From an uncultured Chryseobacterium sp. (GTDB lineage: Bacteria; Bacteroidota; Bacteroidia; Flavobacteriales; Weeksellaceae), in the NCBI GenBank assembly GCA_913777465.1, contig CAJYRQ010000097.1, positions 1 through 37,075 of the forward strand: a stretch of DNA of 37,075 nucleotides, in the 5' to 3' direction. This document shows, in pieces, positions 16,021 to 25,127 of the stretch (its first letter is position 1; every line of letters starts with the position of its first letter). The notes under the pieces are model-generated. The model made no database searches, was not told where the DNA came from, and worked only from the letters and a program-made list of their open reading frames with translations. The position numbers were made by a program, and so were the translations under genes.

Positions 16021-16635
16021 ATGCCACTTTACCGCGATTTTTCCGATGACAACGCTACTATCCTTGTCTGGAAGTATGATGAATCCGAGGAATTGGACAT
16101 CCATCAGCTTCTGGAAGCTGAAAATGCGGATAAGGTTAAAGATTATCATCCGAAAAAACTCCAGGAAGTCCTGATGGTACGGAAATTACTGAAAAGCGTA
16201 AAGCCGGATTCTAAAATTTTATACAAGGAAAGGGAACCTTTTTTATCTCCGAAGGATGCTGAAATTTCCATTACCCATTCTTTTCCGTTTGCGGCAATTG
16301 CCATATCCAAAAACAAAATCGGGATCGATATCGAAAAATTCAACCCGAAAATTTTAAGGGTGATCGATAAGTTTACCTACGAAGATGAACGCGGGTTTAT
16401 TCCTTTCGATAATGAAGTTACCTTTTATACCATTATCTGGAGCGTAAAAGAAAGCATGTACAAGATCCATCATTCCAAACACTGGTCGCTGAAAAAGCAT
16501 TACGAAGTACGGCCTTTCGAACTGAAACATCTTCACCATATCAGGTGCAGGGTGTATGACGACCGGATTTCAGATGAATTGAAAGCCAGAGTGGAATTTT
16601 TCGACGATTACTGCTTTACGATTGTTGAGGAATAG
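16021..16635 (+). CDS. 4'-phosphopantetheinyl transferase superfamily protein
   Basis: The 204-residue protein moves the phosphopantetheine arm of CoA onto a carrier-protein serine. It shows the Sfp/AcpT-type signature: EISITHSFPFAA (81-92), GIDIE (101-105) with the magnesium-binding Asp and Glu, and WSVKESMYK (140-148) with the Glu-Ser and Lys of the second motif. Length is between AcpS (about 120) and Sfp (about 230) and suits the AcpT-like group. The target could be the fatty-acid carrier protein or a secondary-metabolite carrier; no such cluster is visible nearby. Its last 20 bases overlap the convergent FUSC gene. Confidence 0.9.
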   Translation: MPLYRDFSDDNATILVWKYDESEELDIHQLLEAENADKVKDYHPKKLQEVLMVRKLLKSVKPDSKILYKEREPFLSPKDAEISITHSFPFAAIAISKNKIGIDIEKFNPKILRVIDKFTYEDERGFIPFDNEVTFYTIIWSVKESMYKIHHSKHWSLKKHYEVRPFELKHLHHIRCRVYDDRISDELKARVEFFDDYCFTIVEE

Positions 16636-18901
16636 GTTTTGCAGGTTCCGACTGTTCGTGAGACTCGTTTTTATAGGTTTCGATCACTTTGCGCTGTTCT
16701 TTGGCGACATCAAAGATCAGTTCCAGGACATCATGGATGTTTTTAAGTTCGGTCAGCCTTGAGATCTTATCAGGGTCCCTGAAATCGTAGGCTTCTTTTT
16801 CGGTAAGCTCGGCTTTCCTTTTCAGAATAAGATCGTCTAGTGGTGAGTCCTCCGGTTCGATGCGGCTTTCCATATTCAGGGTTTCGGTAATTTTTTCGCC
16901 GTTTAAGAGGATAGACACTTTTTGCATTTCCGCTTCTATTTTCCGGCTCCAGCCTTCCGCGTCAATTTCAGGGTATTTCTCTTTGTCTTTTACATATTGG
17001 GATAAAGAAGCCGTATAAGCGGTGATCAGATGGGAAGTCGCCACAAACTGGTGCACCACCTCCAGTTTTTTCTGCTGGTTTTTAGGATCGGAAATCATCC
17101 GCTGGAAATTGTCGGAAAGATTGGCCAGGGAAATGATGGCATTTTTCCGTTTTACTTTATAATCTTCGAGATTAAAACCGTCACCGATGAATTTTGAAAT
17201 GACACTCTGAAAATAAATAAGGTTGGCGGCTGCCGATTTTTTCATCAGGTCCAGGTTTTGGGTGTGTTCCCAGACCGGCAGCACTATGTAAGCGACCAGT
17301 GATGTAATAATGGCCGCAATAACGGTATCCACAATCCGGTCTCTGAAAATAATGTTGACGTTTCCGGGGCTGAGGAAATTAAAGCTGACAAATACATAAA
17401 TCGTCATAAACAGGACCGCCCAGAAATATTTGCCTTTCAGAAAGCTGAAACACATAATCATGCTGAGAAGAAGCATGATGAACAGGATTTCATTAATCCG
17501 GATATAGTGAAGAATTCCATAGGCGATGACCGCTCCCGCAATAGTCCCGTAAAGTCGGAGGAGGTTCCGCTGTTTGGTAATGGAGTAAGCAGGTTTCAGG
17601 ATCGCCACGGTGGTAATGAGGATCCAGTAGGTATGCCCGATCCCGATAAAATGAAACAGGGAAAATGAATAACCCAGCAGCAAAGCGATGGTGATTCTCA
17701 GTGCATGTCGGAAATGAGAAGACGACAACGAAATATTGTTTTTTAAAACCTTAATGTTCAGCTTTTCTTCATTGGGCATAAATTTCCTGAGGTCCAGCCC
17801 GGTGGAAAGACTCTTGGCAAGCTTTACGTTCTGTGAAAATACCTTGTAAATCTCGTTGATTTCTTTGGTGATTTCATTGATGCGCATCAGGATCTGACGC
17901 AGGACCATGAAATTCTCAAAGTTGTCGGGCGATATTTTTTTATTCCTCAGCTCGAAATAATAGTGATTCAGGTTCTGTAGTTCTTCATCAAGATCATGGA
18001 TTGGTTTTGCCCGGGTCCCGATCTGGAGCGAAATGCCGATGTTGGTAATTTCTTCCGCCAGCAGGTTCAGGTAGTCATGGATGCTTACCAGAATGGTGGT
18101 ATCGCCGAAACTGTTCTGAAGCTTTTCGTAATCGCTTTCGGAGGTCATCAGCTTTTCGTGGAGATCCATCGAGTTCAGCAGCATCAGCATGAGCAGGCGG
18201 CTGGTCGTGGTGGATTCATTGACGATTACGCGGGTTTTAAAAACCGTTTCCCGGGTTTCTTCCTGCAGGTTTTTGATCTCGATCTGCTTGGCAATCACCT
18301 GGGTGGTAAGCTTGGCAAAGTCCGGGTTTCTCTGGTAATGGTCGGCTTTAATTTTAAGGAATTCCGCAAGCTGAAGGTAATTTTCCCCGATCATCTGGCT
18401 GGCGAGTTTGTATGGCTGGATGGTAGTTACAATTAAAAAGATCAGTAAAAACCAGGTACAGCCGGAAGCAAAAATCAGCAGGCTTTTCAGGATGTTGGTG
18501 CCCGTCAGGTGCCCGTCGATAAAGATGGCCATGACGACCAGCGACAGGGAACCGACGGCCGCCAGCCTTTGGCCGTATACGCCGATGAGGGAGAAAAACA
18601 TCCCGAAAACAATGATCTCGGCAAAGACCAGAATTTTGATGTGCATCACCAGACTCGCAATCAACGCAACGAATACGAAGCAGACGATGGCAAAAGTAAG
18701 GGCATTCCTTCTCCGGATAAAAGGCCCCGGCTGGTCGGTAAGGGCTACGAAGCTGGTACCGAGCGGGAAAAGGAAATATTCTTTTAATATTCCGAAGTGG
18801 GCGAGAACCAGACACGGCAGAACGGTGGCCAGGGTAATCCTGATGGCAGAATATACATATTGGCTGGTCACAAATTTTTTGAGTTCCGCGGAATAGTTCA
18901 T
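16616..18901 (-). CDS. FUSC family membrane protein (YccS/YhfK-like)
   Basis: The 761-residue inner-membrane protein repeats one design twice. A hydrophobic block near residues 20-160 is followed by a mainly helical cytoplasmic region, and a second block near 395-545 is followed by another helical region. The second block has RHALRITIALLLGYSFSLF and GHTYWILITTVAILKP, typical of the FUSC domain shared with aromatic-acid efflux proteins (AaeB) and YccS. A transport or efflux role is likely, but the substrate is unknown. The C-terminus is charged and proline-rich. The promoter box lies four bases before the ATG. Confidence 0.9.
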   Translation of the reverse strand: MNYSAELKKFVTSQYVYSAIRITLATVLPCLVLAHFGILKEYFLFPLGTSFVALTDQPGPFIRRRNALTFAIVCFVFVALIASLVMHIKILVFAEIIVFGMFFSLIGVYGQRLAAVGSLSLVVMAIFIDGHLTGTNILKSLLIFASGCTWFLLIFLIVTTIQPYKLASQMIGENYLQLAEFLKIKADHYQRNPDFAKLTTQVIAKQIEIKNLQEETRETVFKTRVIVNESTTTSRLLMLMLLNSMDLHEKLMTSESDYEKLQNSFGDTTILVSIHDYLNLLAEEITNIGISLQIGTRAKPIHDLDEELQNLNHYYFELRNKKISPDNFENFMVLRQILMRINEITKEINEIYKVFSQNVKLAKSLSTGLDLRKFMPNEEKLNIKVLKNNISLSSSHFRHALRITIALLLGYSFSLFHFIGIGHTYWILITTVAILKPAYSITKQRNLLRLYGTIAGAVIAYGILHYIRINEILFIMLLLSMIMCFSFLKGKYFWAVLFMTIYVFVSFNFLSPGNVNIIFRDRIVDTVIAAIITSLVAYIVLPVWEHTQNLDLMKKSAAANLIYFQSVISKFIGDGFNLEDYKVKRKNAIISLANLSDNFQRMISDPKNQQKKLEVVHQFVATSHLITAYTASLSQYVKDKEKYPEIDAEGWSRKIEAEMQKVSILLNGEKITETLNMESRIEPEDSPLDDLILKRKAELTEKEAYDFRDPDKISRLTELKNIHDVLELIFDVAKEQRKVIETYKNESHEQSEPAKPIPQQS

Positions 18902-18905
18902 ACTG

Positions 18906-18913
18906 CAAAAATA
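18906..18913 (-). promoter_or_regulatory. -7 promoter box of the FUSC gene
   Basis: TATTTTTG on the reverse strand is a perfect TAnnTTTG box, separated by only CAGT from the ATG at 18901. The message should be leaderless or nearly so. Confidence 0.55.
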
Positions 18914-19099
18914 AGGGTTAAATGTGAATTATGGATTTACAAATGGTGAATTTTCCCCTGCCGGTTATCTGATGTTTGGTTTACATGTACAGGAACCGGA
19001 TTGACAAATCAGTATCAAATTTTAAACCATGATGGCAGGTGGGAGGGTTTGAGGTGCGGAGGTTTGAGAGTTTTGGAGTTTTATGGTATGAAGGGTTGA

Positions 19100-19279
19100 A
19101 TGACAGGGAAACATCAGGTCTGTTATAACTGTAAAGCCGAAGTAAAAAATCAGGTCAACAGAATGGAAGAAGGAAACCGGAGACGGGAAGTTTTGCTCCT
19201 GCAGTTGAAACGGATGGCTGATGTCCTAGCCCGGATCGCAGCGGTTACCCCACAGCAGGGCCGGAGGAGAGGGGAGTAG
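19100..19279 (+). CDS. Possible small protein, 59 residues, with CxxC
   Basis: An ATG at 19100 opens a 59-codon frame that begins MTGKHQVCYNCKAEVKN and ends with an Arg/Gly-rich tail. Cys8 and Cys11 form a CxxC pair. The middle (NRRREVLLLQLKRMADVLARIAA) would be an amphipathic helix. Both parts look more protein-like than chance sequence in this A/T-rich spacer. Against it, the last third overlaps a candidate RNA element, and no clear promoter or ribosome site is seen. I do not recognise a family. It may be a real small gene or a decayed one. Confidence 0.35.
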   Translation: MTGKHQVCYNCKAEVKNQVNRMEEGNRRREVLLLQLKRMADVLARIAAVTPQQGRRRGE

Positions 19280-19354
19280 ATGGGTTTGGCGATGGAGCGC
19301 ACAGGCGTGCATCGGCGCGAGGAGTAGTAGCGGAGAGCCGGATTAAGCTCCTGA
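19226..19354 (+). ncRNA. Candidate structured RNA element (Flavo-1-like)
   Basis: CTAGCCCGGATCGCAGCGG at the left and AGCGGAGAGCCGGATTAAGC followed by TCCTGAA at the right match, from memory, a sequence pair that recurs between genes throughout Flavobacteriia, with a variable middle. The pair can form CCGG/CCGG and AGC/GCT contacts. I believe this is the conserved element described as the Flavo-1 RNA motif, but I cannot check the covariance model here. The G/C-rich content stands out from the A/T-rich surroundings. Confidence 0.4.
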
Positions 19355-19776
19355 AAAGTGAAGGGTGAGTTTTGCTGTGCAAGTGAATGGTGAATGGTGA
19401 ATGGTCAATTGTTAATTTTAAAAGTGAATGATAAGTTTCGCTTTGCGGGGTGAATCTTTGTGCGCTGAAAAACTGATGAGCAAAGTGGCCGACGGTTCAT
19501 CATTGATTGTTTAAATCTTACTGTTGTAAAACCACCCCGTCAAAAATTCTTTGAATTTTTGCCATTCCTCCAATGGAGTGGAATTTGCGGTTAAGAGTTT
19601 AGTGATTCAACTTTTGATTTAACTTATCAATGATTTTATGAACTTTATTAAATTGACAAGCGCAGCGAATTGACCATTCACCATTTACTTCATCCGTTGC
19701 TGTCATTTGCTGAATATAAAAATTACAAGTGAAGCAGATTGACCATTCGCCCGAAGGAATTGGCCGTTTGCCACAA
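19355..19776. repeat. Spacer with GAATGGTCAATT-type repeats
   Basis: GTGAATGGTGAATGG tandem copies start near 19383. TTTCGCTTTGCGGGG lies near 19434-19450, and AATTGACAAGCGCAGCG and GACCATTCACC near 19650-19685. GATTGACCATTCGCC is near 19738-19752. The 55-bp repeat copy B is inside (19531-19584). I see no credible gene. Confidence 0.65.
19531..19584 (-). repeat. 55-bp dispersed repeat, copy B
   Basis: Read on the reverse strand this is ATTCCACTCCATTGGAGG ... TTTTTGACGGGGTGGT, the same element as copy A at 14278-14333 but in the opposite orientation. Confidence 0.85.
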
Positions 19777-19812
19777 AATAAAACAGGCTGCATCATGTGA
19801 GGCAGCCTGTTT
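19777..19812 (-). terminator. Terminator of porV
   Basis: AAACAGGCTGC (19781-19791) and GCAGCCTGTTT (19802-19812) form a perfect 11-bp stem with a 10-base loop. On the reverse strand it ends in TTTTATTTTG. It lies 21 bases after the porV stop. Confidence 0.88.
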
Positions 19813-19833
19813 ATCAACTTCAGAAGTTGTATT

Positions 19834-20997
19834 TTAATAATCTACGTTGGAGGTTTCGTCACCGATGTTCCAGGTAAGCCCGAAACGAAGGGTGTTATCC
19901 AAAGCCGTATTGATTTTCGACATGTTGATCAGGTAAGAAACATCCAATCCGAAAGAACGGTATTTTAATCCGATACCGGCCGTTGCAAACTGTCTTGCGC
20001 CCTGCTCTTCGCTTTCGTGGAAATAACCGCCCCTTACAGAAAATGCATTATCGTAAGAGTATTCCAGCGCACCGCTGTACATGATTGATTTTTCGTTTTT
20101 GAAGGATTTTCCGATTCCGGACATTACACCCACATTCGGTACCTGATAGATCGGCTGTCTGGTATTAGGATCGATTCCTACATATTCCGAACCCGGAACA
20201 AGGATCTTGGAACCTTCAACGCTTAGGCCGACACGGTTCATATCATCCAGGTACATATCGTATCCAACCCCTAATCTTGCCATGGTCGGAAGATAAGATC
20301 TGGATTCTTCATTTCCGGTATAATCCAGTTTAGGACCCAGGTTCTGGATGGCAAAACCGGCGTTTACTTTTCCGTCCATGCTTCCGAGACCTGAGAATTT
20401 CGGAGACGTATAGTATCCGGAAACGTCTACGGCGAAGCTGTTGGCCGGTTTCAGCGTCGTATCGGTATTGAACCCGCCGGCTAAATCGGAACGGATGAAT
20501 CTACCGGTAACGGCCATCGAATACGAATCGGATAATTTCAGACCGTATGCCACGTCGATGGAGAATTCATTTGGCTTGGAGGTACCCATGGAAGTTACTT
20601 CATTTCCTACTAACTGCGTTAGATCCACTTCTCCCATATTGAAGTAATAGATACTCGCTGAGATGGTAGATCTTTCTTCCTGACCTAAGAATTTGTGAAA
20701 AGCTCCGTATAATAAAAACACATCATTGGTAAGTTTCCCCATATAAGGTGTGTAGTTGATCCCTACGGAAGAACTTGTTCTGCTAAAAGGGTATTTCGCA
20801 GCATTCCAGAATTGTGAAAAAGCGTCCGGAGAGGTTACCACCCCCTGGTCCCCCATACCTCCAGCTCTTGCATCCGGTGCGATTCTTAAGAAAGGAGCTC
20901 CGGTTAAAACAGGTCGTACAAGGCTTAAATCCTGAGAGTAGCCTAAAAAACCGGCACTTAACCCAATTCCTAAAAGCAGTTTAGTAGTTAAATTCAT
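19834..20997 (-). CDS. porV: Type IX secretion system outer-membrane protein PorV
   Basis: PorV (LptO) is a FadL-like outer-membrane barrel that takes cargo from the T9SS translocon and shuttles it to the PorU sortase. The 387-residue protein has a signal peptide (ending near GYSQD). It has the PorV signature just after it: PFLRIAPDARAGGMGDQG and SQFWNAAKYPF. A long run of amphipathic strands follows, ending in an aromatic-containing strand (LRFGLTWNI). Length is normal. It follows porU by 60 bases on the same strand, as in other Flavobacteriia, and ends in a strong terminator. Confidence 0.96.
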   Translation of the reverse strand: MNLTTKLLLGIGLSAGFLGYSQDLSLVRPVLTGAPFLRIAPDARAGGMGDQGVVTSPDAFSQFWNAAKYPFSRTSSSVGINYTPYMGKLTNDVFLLYGAFHKFLGQEERSTISASIYYFNMGEVDLTQLVGNEVTSMGTSKPNEFSIDVAYGLKLSDSYSMAVTGRFIRSDLAGGFNTDTTLKPANSFAVDVSGYYTSPKFSGLGSMDGKVNAGFAIQNLGPKLDYTGNEESRSYLPTMARLGVGYDMYLDDMNRVGLSVEGSKILVPGSEYVGIDPNTRQPIYQVPNVGVMSGIGKSFKNEKSIMYSGALEYSYDNAFSVRGGYFHESEEQGARQFATAGIGLKYRSFGLDVSYLINMSKINTALDNTLRFGLTWNIGDETSNVDY

Positions 20998-21057
20998 ATG
21001 TTGTCTTTTATATATTATCAGTTTTTTGTTAATATGTTTATTGTTATCGTTTTAAAA

Positions 21058-24000
21058 TTATTTCAAAAGTACCATTTTTTCTACAGCTGTAGCACTTCCT
21101 TTGCATTTTTCTTGATTCTGACTTTTTGCAAATATCTTAAAAATATACGTACCTTTTGCAACAGTTGACCCAAAATCGTCTCTTCCGTCCCATTCAATGG
21201 CCTGACGCGGCGTCCTGAAGCCCTGTAGGAAAGGTTCTGCTACCACCGGCTGTGATAAAGTTCTTACCAGTTTTCCGGTAATGGTATAAATCTGAACATT
21301 CACATCCAAAATATCATCACAATTATGCTCAAACTGGATATACGTTTTGTTGGTAAACGGATTCGGCCAGTTCAATGGTCGGTTGATGACAAGATGCTGG
21401 TCGGCTTCATCCTTAACCTCAAAATTTAACGTAGACGTCGTCGAATTATTGTTTATATCCCAAACTTTAAACGTCAGTTGATGCTGTCCGATCGCCAGAT
21501 TCCTGAAAGGGTAAGTAACATTTCCTTTCTGATAGTCTGCCAGGCTTGGGCTTAAACATCCGTTTCCTTCTCCTGAAGCATAAAAATCGTTCAGTACCAC
21601 GGTATTGATGATTTGACCGTCCAAATATACTGTAATATCATGACCGATACCAGATCCTGTGGAATTAATTCCCGTATCATCGGTAATACATGCCAGCAGC
21701 GTTGGGTTCTGATCGGTAATACCGCCGTCGGCGAAGTTGGTGTTGTTCATGAATAATCTTACCTTAGGCGGTTCGTTATCATTGATGCCGTTCGGGTTAA
21801 GGTCTCCGACCTGTACTGGCTGGTTATTGAAAACATCGCTTGCCTTATTGTCCGCGTATCCCAGGATCCTTCCTGTTCCCACCGCATAATTGATGTCTTT
21901 CGGAACATAGAATTCTACAGTGAATACCCCGTTTACTGCGGTTCCCGAAGCTTTTACGATGGCACTTCCTTCTTCGGTGTACTGAAGAACCGGAGTCAAT
22001 CCGCCGTCGTTGTTCAGCGTGGTTTTATTTAATCTTTTATCAAAAATGTTGATGACAACTCTTCCGTTAAAGGTGGTATTCAGCGTTCCGTTCGGGTTGT
22101 TGATATGGCCTTTCACCTTCACGAAGTCCAGTCCTCTGATCAGTCCGGGAACCGGCGTTTCAATATTGTCGATGATCATCAATCTTTTCGGCCTGCTCAG
22201 CTTCATGGCGGGATCGCCCAGGAAATTTACCTTCAGGTGTTCCGTAGAAGCACCCTGTTGTTTTTTAGCATTTAAATGGGCATATCCCAGCGTATCGAAA
22301 TCATCACTGGTCAGTTTAAAGATGTTCTTGGTAAAGGTATCGGTAAAAGTTACCCCGTAAAATACATCGATGGCACGGCTGGAAGTGATCATGGTGGTAG
22401 GCCCTCCCTGTTTCAGCTTGATAAACTGCTCTCCCGCGGAAGAGGTGCCTGGCTCGTCCCAAAGCGTAAATTCACAGGTAATCGTAGAAACAAATGGGAA
22501 TCTGCTGTATACCGGTGAGAAATTATTCGCATTCTGTATCTCACTTAACGTTAAAACCCTTTCCTGGGCCCATCCGTTGATTCCTCCGTGTCCGAAGTAG
22601 AACATATATAAGCTGTTCCCGATATCATTTGAAATGGCCTGGTTTACCTGCGGATACCGCTGTCCGCCTGCCGTGCTCTGTGCAGGAAAGGCATCAAGGT
22701 ATAGTTTTCTGACATTGTATTCTTTAAGATTGGTGGAAGAAGGCTGCTCAAACACAGACACCAGGGAATTGTTCATCACCGTATGGAAGGGAACCGAGCC
22801 CGGTCCGTCATTATCATCATCCACGATAAAGTCCAGCTTCATTTTCCATTCCCCGAAAGGAGTGGACTGTCCCGGTAAGCCGTTATAATAAGCAAGGGTC
22901 TTGTCGATCATATTGGCTGCTTCCGTCACATTGCCTGCAGGAAGCCTTCCAACGGGCAGATCAGGCAGGTTAAAATCCAGGTACTGCGTCGTCTGCGGCT
23001 TGGTCATCACAATATAATCGTCGGTAATGAAAGAGCGGATCAGATCCTGTGAAATTTCGCTTTCATAGCCGGAAACCACATTTGAATTTCCGGAAATCCT
23101 GTTTTTATAATCATAGGAAGCATCCCCCAGAATGAAAACGTATTTCAGGTTGCCTGCCGGTGTATTCAGTTTGGTTACAAAATCCCGGATGGCTGTAAGG
23201 TCTCTGCTGCCGCTGCCGAATTCATTGTAAATCTTATCGGTATCAACAACCTGTACGTTATAGTTGTTTTTGGTCTGATGGTAATTGGCCAGCCTTTGCG
23301 CCTGACCCATCATTTCAGGAACCGTAATGATCAGGTAATCCACATTCTGCAATGCCGAAAGATTCTGGTTGTTGATTCTTCCGACAAACTGAGGGCTGTA
23401 AGCCGCATCAGCCTTAAACGCAACAAACTCATTATTGAAGCTGGGATCTGAAGCGGTATAAGCAAAGTTGAACGTGGTATTTACTGTCGCTTTATTTACC
23501 CTCCGGTTGGCGTTGGTAATGTCAGTAACATCCCAGATCTGTTCCGCTGCCGAGGCGTTGGACAAGCTGAACCCATATGTCGTGTTGCTTCCGCTTACCA
23601 GCGAATAATCCCTGAAGCTCATCTGGGTACCGTTGAAGCTCAGGTTATCCTTATATTGTACCTCAAAATAATCCGGATAGAAAACCCCGTTGGGATTTAC
23701 TGTAATATCCGGTTTTAAATTAAAGGTAATCTGGCTTCCGCTGAGTCCTGAAATTGTTCCGTTGTACCGGGTGATGTAAAATTCATTGGTTCCGCCCGCG
23801 TTCGGAGCCGGTACGGTAAAGGGCAACGCATTCTGATTGTTGATATTATAGGTAATGCTGTTCTGTTGTGATTTGTAGGCAATTACCTGAGCCCTGTAAC
23901 GGATCTGGTCGCCGGCCTGAACGGGAGAAGCGGTATTGAAGGTAATGGTTTTATCCGTTGTGAAAGGCGCATCTTCTACCCAGATCCGTCCGGCCTTCAT

Positions 24001-24963
24001 CAGGTTTTTCTGGTCGTTGTTGATGAACTGGTAATTATCGAACCGCGTAATCAACGGGGTAGCAGGCAAATTTACATCTACCGGCTGCACCCTTTTTCCC
24101 GGGCCTTTATCGAAATTGATATAATAATAAGAGAAATCTTCGTAGATGTTCTTTACACTTTCACTTCTGTCGGTTCGGGTGTCGGTTCTTTTATACCCGT
24201 TCCCGTTGGCTGAATTATAAAGGTTATAGCCGTTCGGTCCCTGGGCATAGAAAAGGGCGTAATCATTATCGTTCCAGACCCCGTCACTTTCCCCGACTAC
24301 CTGGATGGCATTTTCCTGAAGTGCGCTGTATTTTGTATCCTGATTGAATTCGGGAAGCATCACGCCGCCGTTTCCGTAGATCCTGAAATTTTTAGGATTC
24401 ACGGAAGAAGGGTTGATCCCGTTATCCTGCAGAAACTGTTTCGTAATTTTGAAGATCCCGGACTTATCGACTTTTATCTTGTAAAAGTTTCCTGACGAAA
24501 GAGGGTTGTTTGTGGTTCCCACTTTCATCGTGCTGCCTATGCTGTTGGGTAAATTGCTTTCTGAAATTTCAAATGAAGACAGACGCTGTACCCGGCCCCT
24601 CGTATTTTTAAACAAGGAAACGCTGATGCTGGCGTACCGTTCGCCTTCCAGATAATAATAAGCCACATCTTTTACTTCATACTCCGGCAGAAGATCTTTA
24701 CTTATTTCAAACAGATCTCCGGAAGATACGGTTTCCCAAACCGGATTGGAAATTTTCAGCTGCTTTTCGCCTACCTGTTGTTTGGTTGTGATAAAAATGT
24801 TATTTTGGCTGAATAGAAATCCTTGATTTTTGAAATTTGGGAGATTAAGTTTTGTATCGCCAAAGTCTCGAATTTTAGAGCCATCCCATTCGATGTTGAT
24901 TCTTTGAGCCCATAGTGTTGATACAAAGCCTAATAGAAATAAAAGTGAGATTTTTTGTTTCAT
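21058..24963 (-). CDS. porU: Type IX secretion system sortase PorU
   Basis: PorU is the surface cysteine protease that removes the C-terminal sorting domain of T9SS cargo and can attach cargo to lipopolysaccharide. The 1301-residue protein has a signal peptide (ending LWAQR) and a long N-terminal beta region. A gingipain-like C25 peptidase domain covers about 545-920. The catalytic pair is seen as His792 in MFYFGHGGINGW and Cys830 in STITCEFTLWDEPG. The C-terminus (WPNPFTNKTYIQFEHN to GTYIFKIFAKS) is a sorting-domain-like fold, which in PorU is kept and not cleaved. It is first in an operon with porV and divergent from gldJ. Confidence 0.97.
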   Translation of the reverse strand: MKQKISLLFLLGFVSTLWAQRINIEWDGSKIRDFGDTKLNLPNFKNQGFLFSQNNIFITTKQQVGEKQLKISNPVWETVSSGDLFEISKDLLPEYEVKDVAYYYLEGERYASISVSLFKNTRGRVQRLSSFEISESNLPNSIGSTMKVGTTNNPLSSGNFYKIKVDKSGIFKITKQFLQDNGINPSSVNPKNFRIYGNGGVMLPEFNQDTKYSALQENAIQVVGESDGVWNDNDYALFYAQGPNGYNLYNSANGNGYKRTDTRTDRSESVKNIYEDFSYYYINFDKGPGKRVQPVDVNLPATPLITRFDNYQFINNDQKNLMKAGRIWVEDAPFTTDKTITFNTASPVQAGDQIRYRAQVIAYKSQQNSITYNINNQNALPFTVPAPNAGGTNEFYITRYNGTISGLSGSQITFNLKPDITVNPNGVFYPDYFEVQYKDNLSFNGTQMSFRDYSLVSGSNTTYGFSLSNASAAEQIWDVTDITNANRRVNKATVNTTFNFAYTASDPSFNNEFVAFKADAAYSPQFVGRINNQNLSALQNVDYLIITVPEMMGQAQRLANYHQTKNNYNVQVVDTDKIYNEFGSGSRDLTAIRDFVTKLNTPAGNLKYVFILGDASYDYKNRISGNSNVVSGYESEISQDLIRSFITDDYIVMTKPQTTQYLDFNLPDLPVGRLPAGNVTEAANMIDKTLAYYNGLPGQSTPFGEWKMKLDFIVDDDNDGPGSVPFHTVMNNSLVSVFEQPSSTNLKEYNVRKLYLDAFPAQSTAGGQRYPQVNQAISNDIGNSLYMFYFGHGGINGWAQERVLTLSEIQNANNFSPVYSRFPFVSTITCEFTLWDEPGTSSAGEQFIKLKQGGPTTMITSSRAIDVFYGVTFTDTFTKNIFKLTSDDFDTLGYAHLNAKKQQGASTEHLKVNFLGDPAMKLSRPKRLMIIDNIETPVPGLIRGLDFVKVKGHINNPNGTLNTTFNGRVVINIFDKRLNKTTLNNDGGLTPVLQYTEEGSAIVKASGTAVNGVFTVEFYVPKDINYAVGTGRILGYADNKASDVFNNQPVQVGDLNPNGINDNEPPKVRLFMNNTNFADGGITDQNPTLLACITDDTGINSTGSGIGHDITVYLDGQIINTVVLNDFYASGEGNGCLSPSLADYQKGNVTYPFRNLAIGQHQLTFKVWDINNNSTTSTLNFEVKDEADQHLVINRPLNWPNPFTNKTYIQFEHNCDDILDVNVQIYTITGKLVRTLSQPVVAEPFLQGFRTPRQAIEWDGRDDFGSTVAKGTYIFKIFAKSQNQEKCKGSATAVEKMVLLK

Positions 24964-25127
24964 GTTTATGGTTGAAATTTCTGAATTACAAAATAAATGA
25001 AAATTTTATAATTAAATTGTGATACAATAAAATTAATTTGTTAACGTTTTTCAAAAAAATCAACTCTTTACTTGATTTATTGAATAATTTACTTTTTCTT
25101 TGTACTTTGAAAATATTTATATCGACT

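Noticed and set aside
19599-19817. 72-codon reverse-strand frame
   Set aside because: It runs through GAATGGTCAATT-type repeats and the porV terminator, and its peptide reflects those repeats.
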